Shown piece by piece: positions 13,189 to 27,640 of a stretch of 64,000 bases of DNA. This stretch comes from Tillus elongatus. Its lineage: Eukaryota; Arthropoda; Insecta; Coleoptera; Cleridae. Every line of letters starts with the position of its first letter. Within the stretch, counting starts at the first letter, position 1. Position numbers and translations under genes: made by a program. Under the pieces are notes generated by a model. That model was not told where the DNA came from and ran no database searches. It saw only the letters and a program-made list of their open reading frames with translations. The stretch lies in the NCBI GenBank assembly GCA_964006375.1, contig OZ023266.1:17578090-17642089 (forward strand), read 5' to 3'.

Positions 13189-14260
13189 ATGATGTATTCT
13201 GTAGAAGAAAGAGTTGAAATAATTACTCTTTTTTTCAAAAACGATGACTGTGCCAACCGTACCGCAAATTTGTTTAATGAACGACATCCGAACAGACGTG
13301 TTAACAGAAAATACATTCTGGAGTTAGTTGCAAAGTTTCGACAAAGTGGTTCAGTAGCCAACAAAAAAACTGGATCCTGAACGTGAATTTTCGGTTAGAA
13401 ATGAGACTACTGAGAATGAAGTTTTAGGACAAATTGCTGCAGACCCAACTTTGAGCACGAGAAAATTGGCCACTGTTTCAAACATCAAAAGAAGAACTAT
13501 TCAGGAATATTGAAGCATCATAAATTTCACCCGTATGAAATTCATATTGTACAACAACTGAATGAAGATGATTTTGATCGGCGGCTGGAATTTTGTGAAG
13601 TTATGACGAATAGCTGATAACGGGAACTTTCTGTTCAATATCTGTTTTTCAGACGAGTATACGTTTTTAATAAACTCTACAGTCAATCGTCATAATTGTC
13701 GATATTGGGCAGATAATAATCCAAAAAATTTTCACGAAGTCCACACTGAAACTCTACAGAAATTGAATATCTGGACTGGCATTTGGAGACGGTTTAATCG
13801 GACCAATTTTTCTTGATGGCAATTTGAGTGGCGAAACGCATTTGGAGTTACTAGAAGATACCGTTTACCCTCTACTTATTGACATTGTTGAAAATGATGA
13901 TCGCTATCAAGAAAATCAATCAGTGTTTCAAGATGATGGAGCTCCTCTGCATTTTTCACAACCTGTTAGGAAGTTTTTGAACAGAGAGTTTCCAGACAAT
14001 GGATTGGGCGTAGAGGTGCTATTGAGTGGCCCCATAGATCACCGGATTTAACTCCTTTAGACTTCTTTCTATGGGGCCATTTAAAGAGTAGAATTTAATC
14101 AACAGAACCGGAGTGTCTGGAAGAATTACGACGACGCATTGTTGAAGAATTCCGTCTAATAACTCCACAAATGCTCCAGAATGTCAGAACTCGTTTTGAA
14201 CATAATTTGTACTTTTGTATGGAAGCTGGTGGTCAACAATTTGAACATTTACTTAACTGA
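13189..14260 (+). pseudogene. Transposase of family-3 copy A
   Basis: It starts MMYSVEERVEIITLFF (13189), a helix-turn-helix of the insect DUF4817 type, followed by ILELVAKFRQSGSVANKK. A frameshift follows at about 13370. Further pieces are QIAADPTLSTRKLATVSNIK, HKFHPYEIHIVQQLNEDDFD, the first Asp in CFSDEYTFLINS, FLDGNLSGETHLELLED, the second Asp in FQDDGAPLHFSQPV, and the third in SPDLTPLDFFLWG. The end is FEHLLN at 14260. Several frameshifts, including around 13500-13620 and 14000, break it. Full-length relatives would be about 340-350 residues. Confidence 0.8.
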
Positions 14261-14689
14261 ACAAACATTTTTTAACGTTTGGTTTTGTTTTCAGTTTTTT
14301 TAACGAAAAATTGACTAATTAGTGTATTTTTTATCACAATGAATGAAACACGTTCTTGCAACTCCAACTGTGAATAATTTTTAAACAAGTTGATAAAACT
14401 TCCAAAAAAATTAGTGTGCTGAGTTCAGAAAAGAAAGAGCTTTCAAATGATGTAACACTCGACCCATGTTCCCTATTTAAAATATAAGGGTTGTTATCAG
14501 CACCCTTAAGGGGTTTATGTGACAAAATTGAGTTTTATGTCAAAACATATCCCCCTCAATATTAAAATTGACATGTTTTAGCGTTTCTTAAAAAAATGCG
14601 GTGATAAATAATTATGTATGTTATTTGATTGTAAGTGCTTTAGAATAAATCCATCTTTTAAGGTTTTTATTCTGATTTATGATAAAGCC

Positions 14690-14760
14690 AGCATCAGTTA
14701 AAACTCGACGTTTTGGGTCCTGTTTTAAAGCCATTTTCAACAGACTAAGAAATATAATGT
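14690..14760 (-). repeat. Penelope-like element end fragment
   Basis: The minus strand reads TTGAAAATGGCTTTAAAACA then CCCAAAACGTCGAGTTTTAA, closely similar to the end of Penelope-like element 2 at 34985-35040. It resembles a degenerate hammerhead, but GAAAC is AAAAC here. Confidence 0.45.
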
Positions 14761-14765
14761 TTATC

Positions 14766-14847
14766 ATAATGAACCTTAGTTTAGATAGTTTTTACCCAGA
14801 CGGAAATACGTTTATTTTTTAAGTATTCGAGCACAAACAAAATAAAT
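14766..14847. repeat. Partial monomer of the CACTAACGA tandem repeat
   Basis: The stretch CCTTAGTTTAGATAGTTTTT and following 60 bp match the border of the tandem block at 19832. It is a stray piece of that repeat. Confidence 0.5.
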
Positions 14848-15700
<853 letters not shown>

Positions 15701-15719
15701 GGTCTGTTTCTGCAAAGTA

Positions 15720-16650
15720 TTAACGATTTGAAATGAAATGATACCACTTACACTTAATATGCAAAAAAAAAGGTCAACACACCTACCCCACGGTTTTTCT
15801 GGTATATCTCCTTTTGTAATAGTGCACTAATGAAAATTTTTGTTGTTCTCGAAAGCACCTACGATGTACTAACCAACGAGTCATACAAAAAAGTGTATTT
15901 TATGAACTAAAAAAGATAGTTTTCAGCCGACAGAACTACATTTGTTTTTTATAAAGTATTTGACCACTAACAAAAAATGTTGTGTTTCTGTGAAGCACTA
16001 ACGATTTGCTATCGATTGATATCATTAACACTTTATTTGGAAAAAAATCATGCGTCAAGTTGACCCGCCTCCCCCCCCCCCCACGGTTTTTCTGGTATAT
16101 CTTCTTATACCGTATATCGTATTACAGCACTAACGAAAATGTTTATTTTTCTTGAAATAACTAACGATGCACTAACCAGCGAGTCATTGAGAAAATGTGT
16201 ATTTTATCAACGAAAAAAAAGTTTTCAAGTCCACGGGACATCGAATGTTTTTTCTAAAGTATTTGAGTACTAACAACAATTTTGGTGTTTCTCAGAAGCA
16301 CTAACGATTTGCTATCGATTTATATCATTCACACCTTATTTGGAAAAATAATGCGTCAAGTTGCCCCCCTTCCCCCCAGTTTATCTGGCATATCTCCTTT
16401 TGTATTAGAGCACCAATGAAAATTTTTATTTTTCTGAAAAGCACTAACGATGCACTAACCAGCGAGTCATAGAGAAAATGTGTATTTTATCAACGAAAAA
16501 AAAAGTTTTCAAATCCATGAGACATCGACAGTTTTTTCTAAAGTATTTGAGTACTAACAAAAATTTTGGTGTTTCTCAGAAGCACTAACGATTTGCTATC
16601 GATTGATATCATTCACACCTTATTTGGAAAAAATCATGCGTCAAGTTAGT
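15720..16650. repeat. Tandem repeat block A, about 300-bp units with CACTAACGA
   Basis: About three units, each with several GCACTAACGA copies, the phrase GATTTGCTATCGATTGATAT, a CATGCGTCAAGTTG stretch followed by a C-rich run (poly-C at about 16069-16082) and TTTTCTGGTATATCTCCTTT. The block is interrupted on the right by a LINE fragment at 16652. The same repeat recurs at 19832-20935. Confidence 0.75.
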
Positions 16651-16651
16651 C

Positions 16652-17695
16652 ACCGGTCTAGACTGACCGTAGAACAGTTGCCTTTTGCGGTCCAGAGCTT
16701 TACACTCGCACAAGATGTGCTGGGCTGATTCGCAGAAGATGTGCTGGGCTGATTCACCCCTTCGCCGCAGAGAGTTTGCATGCCAGATCCCTCTCGAACC
16801 GCCCCATTTTAAGCAGGTGTTTCTTGACGACTATGTGTCCCATCAAAAGTCCTATTATGTTTCTGAGCTGCCCTCTGCTAAGATTTAGCAGCTCCACAGC
16901 TCTCTCTGGACTGGGTTGACCAATTAATGACTTCCCATATCTGAGCCCTGGACAATCTGCCCAGTATGTCTTGTGCTGTACCCTGACCCAGGCCTTGATG
17001 GTTCCCCTGGCCGTGCCTTTCGATACGCCCAGGACCGGTTCTGGTCCCATAAGTAGTTCTGCTGACCCTCTCTTCGCGAGACTGTCAGCTTCATTGCCTT
17101 TGACCCTCGAGTGACCCGTCACCTAGATAAGGGTGACCTCATTCTGCCCAGCCAGGTTGATCGTCTTGTCTTGGCACTCACTTACCAGCCTGGAATTTAC
17201 CCGTGGGCTACTTTGGGCCTTAAGGGCTGCCTGTCTGTCTGTGGGTATGAGGATCCGCTTGTTGGTGCAGCCCGTCCTCTTGTTCTCCCGCACACAGTGC
17301 ATGATGGTGTACATTTTGGCCTGAAAGACCGTTGCATGGGCTCCGAGGAAAATACTATGACTTACCCTCGGTCCCTCCGAATAAACACCTACCCCCGTCC
17401 CACGCTCCCGTGGTAATCCCGGCGTCTGCTCCCGCCATGCCTCGTGGTCGGGGATTTCCACTGTAAAACTGTTTTCCCTGCAGATTCGCGGGCTCGCGAA
17501 GTCTGACCTTATTTCAAGCATGGACTCCTTCACAATCTCCTGAATTTTACAGTGGCCCATGAATCCTGGGTTGATCTTCAGTCTATCATTGCAGGCTAGT
17601 CTGTATAGTCCTAGCTTGGCCTCCCCCATGATAACTAATTGTAGGGGGGCAGATCCAGCAACACCTCCATAGCGGCTGTTGGGGTTGAAGTCATG
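16652..17695 (-). pseudogene. LINE fragment with RNase H domain
   Basis: The minus-strand frames 17123-17629 and 16754-17122 encode the linker and RNase H domain of a non-LTR retrotransposon (I/R1-like group with C-terminal RNase H). Visible: LLDLPPL, GEAKLGLYRLAC, GTGVGVYSEG, VFQAKMYTIMHCVREN, ILIPTDRQAALKA, GHSRVKGNEADSLAKRGSAE and the C-terminal LLNLSRGQLRNIIGLLMGH. The third RNase H residue sits in TDRQ instead of TDSQ. A frameshift lies near 17122. Both the reverse transcriptase and the 3' end are missing. It is closely similar to the longer copy at 31759-33585. Confidence 0.8.
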
Positions 17696-18436
17696 GGCCC
17701 AATAATTATTGGCATACTGAATTTATTGAACTTCGTTGTTCCACACACTATAAATAATTAATATAATTATGATATGATTATAGATATAACTTTTAAAATT
17801 ATGTTATTGTTCAACGCAAGTCACATAGACTTGTTTTGTAACCATACTGTGTGATTTTCATCAATAAATAATCCTTATAATGCACAGTATTGTTAAAGAA
17901 GAATATACAAAATTGTATTACAAATAAATTTGGAGGTGAATTGTAAATACATTTCATCTAATTCACGACGACGTATGAACTGATATAAAGATTTATGTAG
18001 TTTATTTAGTTATAAGTACTTGATAATAATGAAAACTCGATTTACACTGCAACGTTTTTCAGTAACAACACTTTGTACCAAAAAGTATAATTTGGAATTG
18101 CCTAAACTTTATTTAAAAAATATTTCTATAGAAAACATTTCATCGACCATGAAAAATATTCCGTCGCAAAGAAACTTGATATTGCTGTGGCTCTGAATTT
18201 GTTTCCTGAAAATATTTCCTGCAAACCAATATCTCCGGTCTATACAGGAAGCCATATTGGTTTCACCCTCCATTAATAATTGCTATGGTAACCACAGTCT
18301 GGAACGTAATGCTAAAGGAAATCATTTTAGTTCTGTCACTCAAATTTCATTATTCAACGTTGCCTAGTGATCTTTTCGTTCAATTTTTAAAGTGTTTTAA
18401 ATAACGACCTATATTTTTTGTGAATTGTCATTAATA
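17696..18436. other. AT-rich DNA, nothing recognised
   Basis: No coding frame or known repeat end is visible; possibly unique DNA upstream of glass. Confidence 0.35.
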
Positions 18437-18720
18437 AAAGTCTGGACGCAGCAAGGGCGTTATGGTAGCGAATTTTCGTAAAAATGCTATTAATGGAAAA
18501 TATGTCTTGTTTTTAAAAGAAGGACATTTGGTTGGCAGTATAACCTATATATTAGTAACAATCTACCGTATTTCATTAAAATAGCTTTGTTGTTTCAAAA
18601 AGTACAAACATTTTCCAAAAACAAACTTTAAAAGTTTCAGAAAAAACTGGCCCGATTTTCCTGGCCAACGAACCTCTTTAAGCTGTTTACACACCTGCCA
18701 GGATATAATTATTCACAAGC
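18437..18720 (-). repeat. (TA)n-family partial element
   Basis: Starts with TCTGGACGCAGCAAGGGCGT and contains the internal phrase CCCGATTTTCCTGGCCAACG. No TA tract and no second end were found. Confidence 0.6.
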
Positions 18721-19204
18721 AGCTTTAGGACCAAAATTCAAAAAAATATGAAAATTTGCAAAAATTTCTTTTACAGAAAATCACCATTTTTTTTACAGAA
18801 ATTGTCTTCAGTATTGTCACACTAAATTATAGTTTTCACAAAAATTTCAACAACTTTTTTTACAATAAGTTACTAAACATTTATTATTAATTACCAATAT
18901 ATCACAAACATCTTACAAAAATAAGTTCCACAGAAGCACTAAAAACATTTCTACGAAAACTTTCAAAATTCAGCCACTATGTGAGAGTTCGATTTTTTCG
19001 ACGAGTAATACAAACAAAAAGCTCTCTGAATGCGTGATTTCCATGGGGCTCCGCTATCTATTGATAAAAACGCCGTTTCACAATTTGTGATATGTGCCAA
19101 AAACGTGAAAAGTTGCAAAACAATTGAAATAATTCAAAAGCGATGAACGATATCAATTTTTTTTCTTACAAACATGCATTATAGTTCGCTGGAAAACACA
19201 AAAA
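18721..19204. other. AT-rich DNA, degraded repeats only
   Basis: Runs such as ACAAAAATTTC suggest old repeat sequence, but no family could be assigned. Confidence 0.3.
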
Positions 19205-19560
19205 TGAAATAAAATAAGGGGGCGTTGTATTAAAAAAAAAAAAGAAATTGTGTCACCAACGACTTATGGGCCACGTTGTGATTGTCAAAATAAGTTTATA
19301 AGATGCAGCTCGAGATACCCTATAATTAACGAATATACTTTTTTGACATATCTTGTATAATAACGGATATATTGAGCTTTGCCGTAGAAAAGCGTCACCC
19401 TGTATATGTGTAAACAGACAAAAACTGAAACTGACTTGGGGTTCTAGTTCACGCTGATTTGAAGAAATCAATTTAAAATTCATAAGTCGCGGTCTTCTCA
19501 ATAACGAATTTTTTCTACGAAAATTTGCTAAAATGTAGACTATCAAACCATAAACTGTAT
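19205..19560 (-). repeat. Fragment of the 1.4-kb composite element
   Basis: The phrases CACCAACGACTTATGGGCCA and TAATAACGGATATATTGAGC match the middle of the composite elements at 24041-25455 and 43610-44960 and the copy at 21605-22600. Confidence 0.55.
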
Positions 19561-19761
19561 AGCTGAAAGTACTGCCGAAACAACAAAAAGAGGGTTTATT
19601 TGAAATGGATTTTATGAAAATATTTTAGTAAAATGAAGGACAATGATGGTTGAAGCTGAATCTTAAGGCTTTGTAAAACACTTCTAACGACATATCGTCT
19701 ACATAATCCGTATTTGTTCCAAATTCGTTGTTAGAAATTATAATGTTTATTATAATAGACC

Positions 19762-19820
19762 GTTTTTTTTTCTTCCTCAGGGCTCGTCCGCGGCTTTGCC
19801 GCCCCGATACCACTGCAGAC
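19762..19820 (-). mobile_element. 59-bp LINE 3' stub with 11-bp target duplication
   Basis: A very short 3' end (GGGGCGGCAAAGCCGCGGAC then GAGCCCTGAGG and a poly(A)-rich tail on the minus strand). It is identical in type to the 3' end of the LINE at 31759-33585. It is flanked by the direct repeat TATAATAGACC (19751-19761 and 19821-19831), a target-site duplication. Confidence 0.8.
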
Positions 19821-19831
19821 TATAATAGACC

Positions 19832-20935
19832 TTAGTTTAGATAGTTTTTACCCCGACGGAAATACGTTTGTTTTTTTATAAAATATTTGAACACTAACAA
19901 AAAATGTTATGTTTCTGCATAGCACTAACGATTTGCTATCGATTGATATTATTCACACCTTATTTGGAAAAAGATTATGCGACAAGCTCCCCCCCAGTTT
20001 TCCTTTTGTATTAGAGCACTAAGGAAAATTTTTGTTTTTATCGAAAGCACTAACGAAGCACTAAGCAACGAGTCATACAAAAAAGGTGTATTTTATGAAC
20101 TATAAAAGATAGTTTTCACCCCGACGGAAAAATGTTTGTTTGAACATGTTTGTTTTTTCTAAAGTATTTAAGCACTAACAAAAAATGTTGAGTTTCTATG
20201 AAGCACTAACGATTTTTTATTGAATGATACCACTAACACTTAATTTGCAAAAAAATCATGCGTCAAGTTGCCCCCCACGGTTTTTCTGGTAGGTATATCT
20301 TCTTTCGTATTAGAGCACTAACGAAAATGTTTATTTTTCTTGAAAGCACTAACGATGCACTAACCAGCGAGTCATAGAGAAAATGTGTATTTCATCAACG
20401 AAAAAAAAAGTTTTCAAGTCCACGGGATATCGACTGTTCTTTCTATAGTATTTGATCACTAACAAAAGTTTTGTGTTTCTCAAAAGCACTAACGATTTGC
20501 TATCCATTGCTATCATTTACACCTTATTTGGAAAAAATCCTGCGTCAAGTTGCATCCCCCCCGTTTTTCTGGCATATCTCCTTTTGTATTAGAGCACTAA
20601 CGAAAAATTTTATTTTTCTCGAAAGCACTAACAATGCACTAACCAACGAGTCATACAAAAAATCTGTATTTTATGAACTTAAAAAGATAGTTTTCAGCCG
20701 ACAGAACTACATTTGTTTTTATAAAGTATTTAAGCACCAACAAAAAAAAATGTGTTTCTGCGAAGCACTAACGATTTACTATTGAATGATACCAAAAAAT
20801 CATGCGTCAAGTTGGCAAGTTGGCCCCCTCCCCCACGGTTTTTTGCTATATCTCCGTTTGTATTAAAGCACTAACGAAATTTTTTTGTGCACTAAAGAGC
20901 ACTAACGATGCATTGACTGGTAGTATACTCAATTA
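19832..20935. repeat. Tandem repeat block B, same units as block A
   Basis: About three and a half units of roughly 300 bp with repeated AGCACTAACGA, GATTTGCTATCGATTGATAT and CATGCGTCAAGTTG followed by C-rich runs. The left border CCTTAGTTTAGATAG is shared with the stray piece at 14766. Confidence 0.75.
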
Positions 20936-21061
20936 CAATAAATTGTAAATGGGGTGGGGGGTGGGGGACTTGACGCACGTAAATCCAGAGACGCCTCAAG
21001 TTTAGATTAAAAAATCAAATCCTGCAACCTAAAAACCTCACCCCCACATTCACCTTCCTTT

Positions 21062-21400
21062 TTTTGTTCCTTTAACGTCGGCCTATTTCCGCGACTATGA
21101 CCAATCGCCGACGCTAGGGAGCAGTTTCACCTCACTATCCTGGAAATTTTGCGAACCCCTACCTTTCTGTAAGGGGGTTAGGGATATTTAACGTGCCCAA
21201 CACCGCATGGACACGGGACCGACGGATTTATGCCCCCTCCGAAGGGCGGAACGTGCAGACATTCAACTTGCTTAAATACAATGCTAGAACCTCGGTTGAT
21301 GTTATTGTTACAGTTTGTACTGAAAAAGGGAAAGGAGAACCCTGGGATCGAACCCTTCGATTCAGAGGCACACGTTCTTTCCCCCGAACCATCGAGGCTC
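21062..21400 (-). mobile_element. Complete SINE with 12-bp target duplication
   Basis: A tRNA-derived SINE on the minus strand, 339 bp. The head carries the pol III B-box (GGGTTCGATCCC appears as GGGATCGAACCC) and the tail ends GGCCGACGTTAAAGGAAC before a poly(A)-like stretch. The direct repeat TCACCTTCCTTT flanks it (21050-21061 and 21401-21412). Confidence 0.85.
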
Positions 21401-21604
21401 TCACCTTCCTTTCGAGTGACAGTTGCAGCCCACAAATTTTTAAATACGAACTAGGCGCCTGTGATAGCTCATTTAAAAAAATGCTATAGTTTTAAAATGA
21501 ACAGTAACAAAAAAGTGAATTTGTCCGATTAACGAACTTGGCTACAACACACTAAAAAAATTATTACTAATCGCCTTTCACTCTTGATAATGATAGAAAT
21601 AAAT

Positions 21605-22594
21605 AATAAAAGTCTGGTCGCAGCAAGTGTGTTACGGTAGTGAATTTTCATAAACATATTTTTAATAGCAAATATGACGTTTTTTTTTAAGAAAGCAGGC
21701 ATCAAATTTGGTTACCAGTATAACCTGTATAGTAGAAACAATGTACCGTAGTTTATCAAGATAACCTCATTGTTTGAAAATGTACAAAAATTTTCGAAAA
21801 TAACTTTAAAATGTTCATGAAAAAACTTGTTTCCTGTCCAACAAATTGAGCTATTGAAATTTGAAGCATTTAATGAAAATGCGCTACCATAACGCACTTA
21901 TAAGGCGTGTTCAAGAAAAAAAAAAAAAGAAAATTTGTTCACCAACGACTTATGGGTCAGCCTGTGACTGTAAAAATAATTTTATAAGATGCAGCACACC
22001 CTATAATTAACGTATACAACTTTTTCTCGTATCTTGTATAATTAGGGATATAAGGCTAGATGCATTCTCGCAATAATTAGAACAATTAGAACCGTAGAAG
22101 AGCTCTAATGAGAGCGCAACCGGTCTACGGTTCTAATTGTTGCGAGAATGCATCTAGCCTTATATATTTTGTCCCTATATTGGGGTAGAAATTTTCTAAA
22201 TTGTTAGTTACTTGTATACAGTCTCTATTTTTTTTAACACTTTGTGTTATTTGGAGCTGGCGTGACAACATACTACTTGTTTCCGCAACTAGGTGGCGGC
22301 ACGTCCACCACTCATTTAGTGTAATAAGGGATATATTGAGCTTTACCGTAGAAATGCGCCACCCTGTATATCTGAAAACAGATAAAAACTGAAACTAATC
22401 TAATATGAGTTTTCGGGGGCCTTGTTCGAGCTAATTTGAAGAAATATAAATGCGGCGGTCTCTTCATTTTCTAAATTTTCCCGAAACACTTTAGTAAAAT
22501 GAAGGACAATGGCGGTTGAAGCTAAAACTTAACGGTTTGTAAAATAGTCTTCTTACGACATTTTCTCTACAAAACCCGTATTCGTTTTTTAGTG

Positions 22595-22600
<6 letters not shown>
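21605..22600 (-). mobile_element. Composite (TA)n-family element, rearranged copy
   Basis: It begins with a roughly 295-bp piece bounded by inverted ends (GTCGCAGCAAGTGTGTTACG at 21614 and CTACCATAACGCACTTA at about 21898). It continues with TAAGGCGTGTT and CACCAACGACTTATGGGTCA, the same order as in 43610-44390. It carries its own insertion at 22053-22320 and has lost its (TA)n half. Confidence 0.6.
22053..22320. mobile_element. Hairpin-ended insertion with near-duplicate flanks
   Basis: A 268-bp segment separates two versions of the same host phrase: ATAATTAGGGATATA (ending 22052) and GTAATAAGGGATATA (22321-22335), an imperfect target duplication. Its left half is a hairpin: 22053-22097 pairs with 22125-22165 (TAGATGCATTCTCGCAA arms). 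No coding capacity. Confidence 0.6.
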
Positions 22601-23335
<735 letters not shown>

Positions 23336-23439
23336 TTTTTAATATATCTTGTCTTAACTACCAAAAAACAGACAATGTATTTATGATCTGTAGTACCAAC
23401 ACTTATCTTGTGCTTGCTTGTAAACGTTACTTATAACTT

Positions 23440-24040
23440 TTAGTGAATTTTTATTAATACAGATTTACTAATAGAGAGGTATCGATGGTGAGACTTTGCA
23501 AAAAATTTTTCATATGAGCGCGAACTAGGACGCCTATAACCCATATCCGGGGTCAGTTTCAATTTTTATATGTATCCGTCTGATAACTCAAAAAATAATT
23601 AACCGGTTCCAATGAAACTCGGAAAGTGCTTTTATTTTATTAATGGCTTGGATGAGTTCGTTAACTAGGAAAATCTCACGGGGTTTTCCGGGAAAATTTT
23701 GAGTTTTCTTTCAAAAAAAATTCTCTTCTCCGAAAATAACAAAGGTGTTTTAATGAAATTTACTACGTATGTTGCCTTGGGGAGAGACCTTACTACGTAC
23801 CAAAACTCAACTTTCTTAGTTTATAGAAAATTGAGTTATTCAAATTTTAAATTTTCTTTCGAAAATTTTTTTACTCCGAAAATTACAAAGTTATTTTAAT
23901 GAAATTTAGTGAATGTGTTGCCCTAGGAAAGACCTTACTCCATACCAAAATTTAACTTTCTAATTTTATAGAAAATTGAGTTATTCAAGTTTGAAACATT
24001 TAATAAAAATTCACTACTATAACGCACTTGCTGCGTCTCG
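23440..24040 (+). mobile_element. (TA)n-family element lacking the TA tract
   Basis: It is collinear with the preceding copy but at the TA position has only TATATGTATCCGTC (about 23566-23580). Internal repeats and the 3' end (AACGCACTTGCTGCGTCTCG, about 24019) are present. It shows the state of the element without microsatellite expansion. Confidence 0.7.
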
Positions 24041-25455
<1,415 letters not shown>

Positions 25456-25666
25456 TTTTGTATATAAAGTGACTTGAAAATATAATAAAATTACTTTTTG
25501 TTGCATAGATGAAGAAGAACTGTTTTTGCGGTGCTGTGCTTTGAAAACTTATGTTTTTTTTGAAGATATTATGATTTTGTTTTATTTTCCGTATGTCATT
25601 ACTGTTTTAGTGTATGGCTTACCAATTCGTTAACTTTACTCAAAATTTGCAATTAAAATGTATATG

Positions 25667-25670
<4 letters not shown>

Positions 25671-25757
<87 letters not shown>
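25671..25757. repeat. (TA)n microsatellite upstream of glass exon 1
   Basis: About 43 TA repeats, roughly 180 bp before the first recognised glass exon. No conserved (TA)n-element flanks were recognised around this one. Confidence 0.85.
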
Positions 25758-25761
<4 letters not shown>

Positions 25762-26050
25762 TCATAAAGAAATAAAATACACATGTAGATCTCTAAATTC
25801 AGTTTTTTTCTAAGCAAATCATCTTATTATTATTATCAATCTTATTATGAAAATCAGACATTAAACATTTTCACAAAACATATTTTATACCGCACGGAAC
25901 ATGAATCTTTCTATAATTTATCACATGTGTACAGGTGCGCATACGATTCCTGCTATAAGGGGCGTCACTTCATCACCATCACTATAGACCCGGGAAGCAG
26001 GAGTATCAGGAGAGAGCAGGATTAACAGCATCCCCCCTCCCGCTTTCCCC

Positions 26051-26343
26051 ATGACCATGGATTCCAGCTACGTGCCAAACGGCAACCCCCAGTTTGGCCT
26101 ACAGCTCGAGTGCAACTGGAGCCCAGCAGCAGGTACACCTGGAGGACTTGTACCGGCACAAGGCTCTAATTCCTGCACCAGTGGGGTCGTCACTATCGGG
26201 GAGGATCTCTGGCCTGAGGATATGGCCAGCTTCACTTTACCACTGGACTTGGACCCGCTACCCAGTCTCTTCCCTTTCTCACCTACGTGTAGTAACGGGA
26301 ACACCGCTACGTTGACGGCTGGAGCAATCCCAGGAGGATACAA
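26051..26343 (+). CDS. gl: glass exon 1 (coding): N-terminus
   Basis: First coding exon of the Glass transcription factor, a nuclear C2H2 zinc-finger protein that in Drosophila drives photoreceptor differentiation. It encodes residues 1-97 plus two bases of codon 98. ATG at 26051 (MTMDSSYVPNGNPQFGLQLE) is preceded by an in-frame TAG at 25985 with no ATG between; the second ATG at 26057 is an alternative start. A possible acceptor (GTGTACAG, ending 25934) suggests that the exon begins at 25935 with 5' UTR, so an upstream non-coding exon is likely. The exon ends in the donor CAA|GTGAGT at 26344, phase 2. The region is low in predicted structure, rich in Pro, Ser and Gly. It has markedly higher GC than the surrounding DNA. 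Identity rests on the joined protein, especially the fingers. Confidence 0.8.
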
Positions 26344-26707
26344 GTGAGTGTCTTTCTGTTATTATATACCGGATGTAGTCTGGCTAAGCGATTTTTTTAT
26401 GATCTTATATATAAGTTATAAACAAATTTTAATAGAAGATATTATTTTAATTCAGTTCTGTACATTTGCACAGAAGTTTAGAAAATAGTAGATTTGTACT
26501 GAAATTTACATTTGCACAAAAATTTACAAATGGGTTTGTTTGCTTGTGACCGTAATTTTTTCTCGATTAGCTTTAAATTAACTTTTGGAGCTCTAGCGAT
26601 TTTCCAATGTATTGTCTTGTTTTTAGTGAATTTTGGTAAAAAAAACTCGCTATTGATGATATTGCGACTTTTGAACTTTGAGAAAAAAATCGTGTGTGTG
26701 TGTGTGT

Positions 26708-27035
26708 TTTGTTTCTTTAACGTCGGCCTATTTCCGCGACTATGGCCAATCACCGTCGCCAGGGAGCAGTTTCAACTCACTATCCTGAAAATTTTGCCGA
26801 ACCCCTGCCTTTCTGTAGGGAGGGTAGGGATCTTTAACGTTGGACACGGGACCGACGGCTTTACGCCCCCTCCGAAGGGTGGAACGTGCAGAGATTCGAC
26901 TTGCTCAAATACAATGCCAGAACCTCGGTTGATATTAATGTTACAGTTTGTACAGAAAAAGTGAAAGGAGAACCATGGGATAGAATCCAGTACCTTTCGG
27001 TTCAGAGGCACGCGTTCTTGCCCCTGGCTATGATA
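26708..27035 (-). mobile_element. SINE in array unit 1
   Basis: A minus-strand SINE of the 47376-47731 family: tail TTCTTTAACGTCGGCCTATT at the low-coordinate end after a (GT)n run, head near GGTTCAGAGGCACGCGTTCT. The B-box is mutated (GGGATAGAATCC). Flanks share AAAAAAATC, a likely target duplication. Confidence 0.75.
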
Positions 27036-27294
27036 AAAAAATCAAGTAAATTGTACTTAGGATTATCCCTGTTTATATATATACAGGTGGTCCGGAAATT
27101 ATAAGCAAAACACTCGAGAGGATAAAATTTACAAACGGGTTTGTTTGCTGGTGACCGTAATTTTTTCTCGATTAGCTTAAAATAACATTTTGGAGCTTTA
27201 GTGATTTTCCAATATATTGTCTTGTTTTTAGCGAATTTTGATAGAAAAAAATCGCTATTTATGAGATTGTAACTTTTGCATTTTAAGAAAAATT

Positions 27295-27640
27295 TTTAAC
27301 GTCGGCCTATTTCCGCTACTATGGCCAATCAACGACGCCAGGGAGCAGTTTCACCTCACTATCCTGGAAATTTTGCCGAACCCCTGCCTTACTGTAAGGA
27401 GAGAAGGGATCTTTAACGTGCTCAACATCGCATGGACACGGGACCTACGGATTTACGCCCCATCCGAAGGGCGGAACGTGCAGAAATTCAAGTTGCTCAG
27501 ATCACAGAACCTCGGTTAATGTTAATCTTACAGTTTGTAGTGAAAAAGTAAAAGGAAAATCCTGGGATCTAACCCAGTACCCTTCGGTTCAGAGGCACAC
27601 GTTCTTGCCCCTGAACTATCGACGCTCTGAGAAAAAAATC
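27295..27640 (-). mobile_element. SINE in array unit 2
   Basis: Same family, site and orientation as the copy in unit 1, with its own substitutions (GGGATCTAACCC at the B-box and a deletion near TTGCTCAGATCACAGAACC). It was probably copied along with the unit. Confidence 0.75.

Larger units (their letters stand above)
12813..14590 (+). mobile_element. Family-3 Tc1-mariner element, copy A (outer ends lost)
   Basis: The family has terminal inverted repeats of about 300 bp (complete copy at 38812-40526). Here the outermost bases are missing on the left (starts within GACATGTTTGGACATAAAAC) and the right end stops near GCGTTTCTTAAAAAAAT. A hairpin lies just before the transposase, whose remnant is at 13189-14260. 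Confidence 0.8.

Noticed and set aside
14690..14760. Functional hammerhead
   Set aside because: The GAAA box is AAAA and the CUGANGA box is UUGAAAA; it is at most a decayed relative.
26068..26343. Minus-strand and other-frame open frames over glass exon 1
   Set aside because: GC-rich exon sequence keeps several frames open; only the frame that splices in phase to exon 2 fits the gene.
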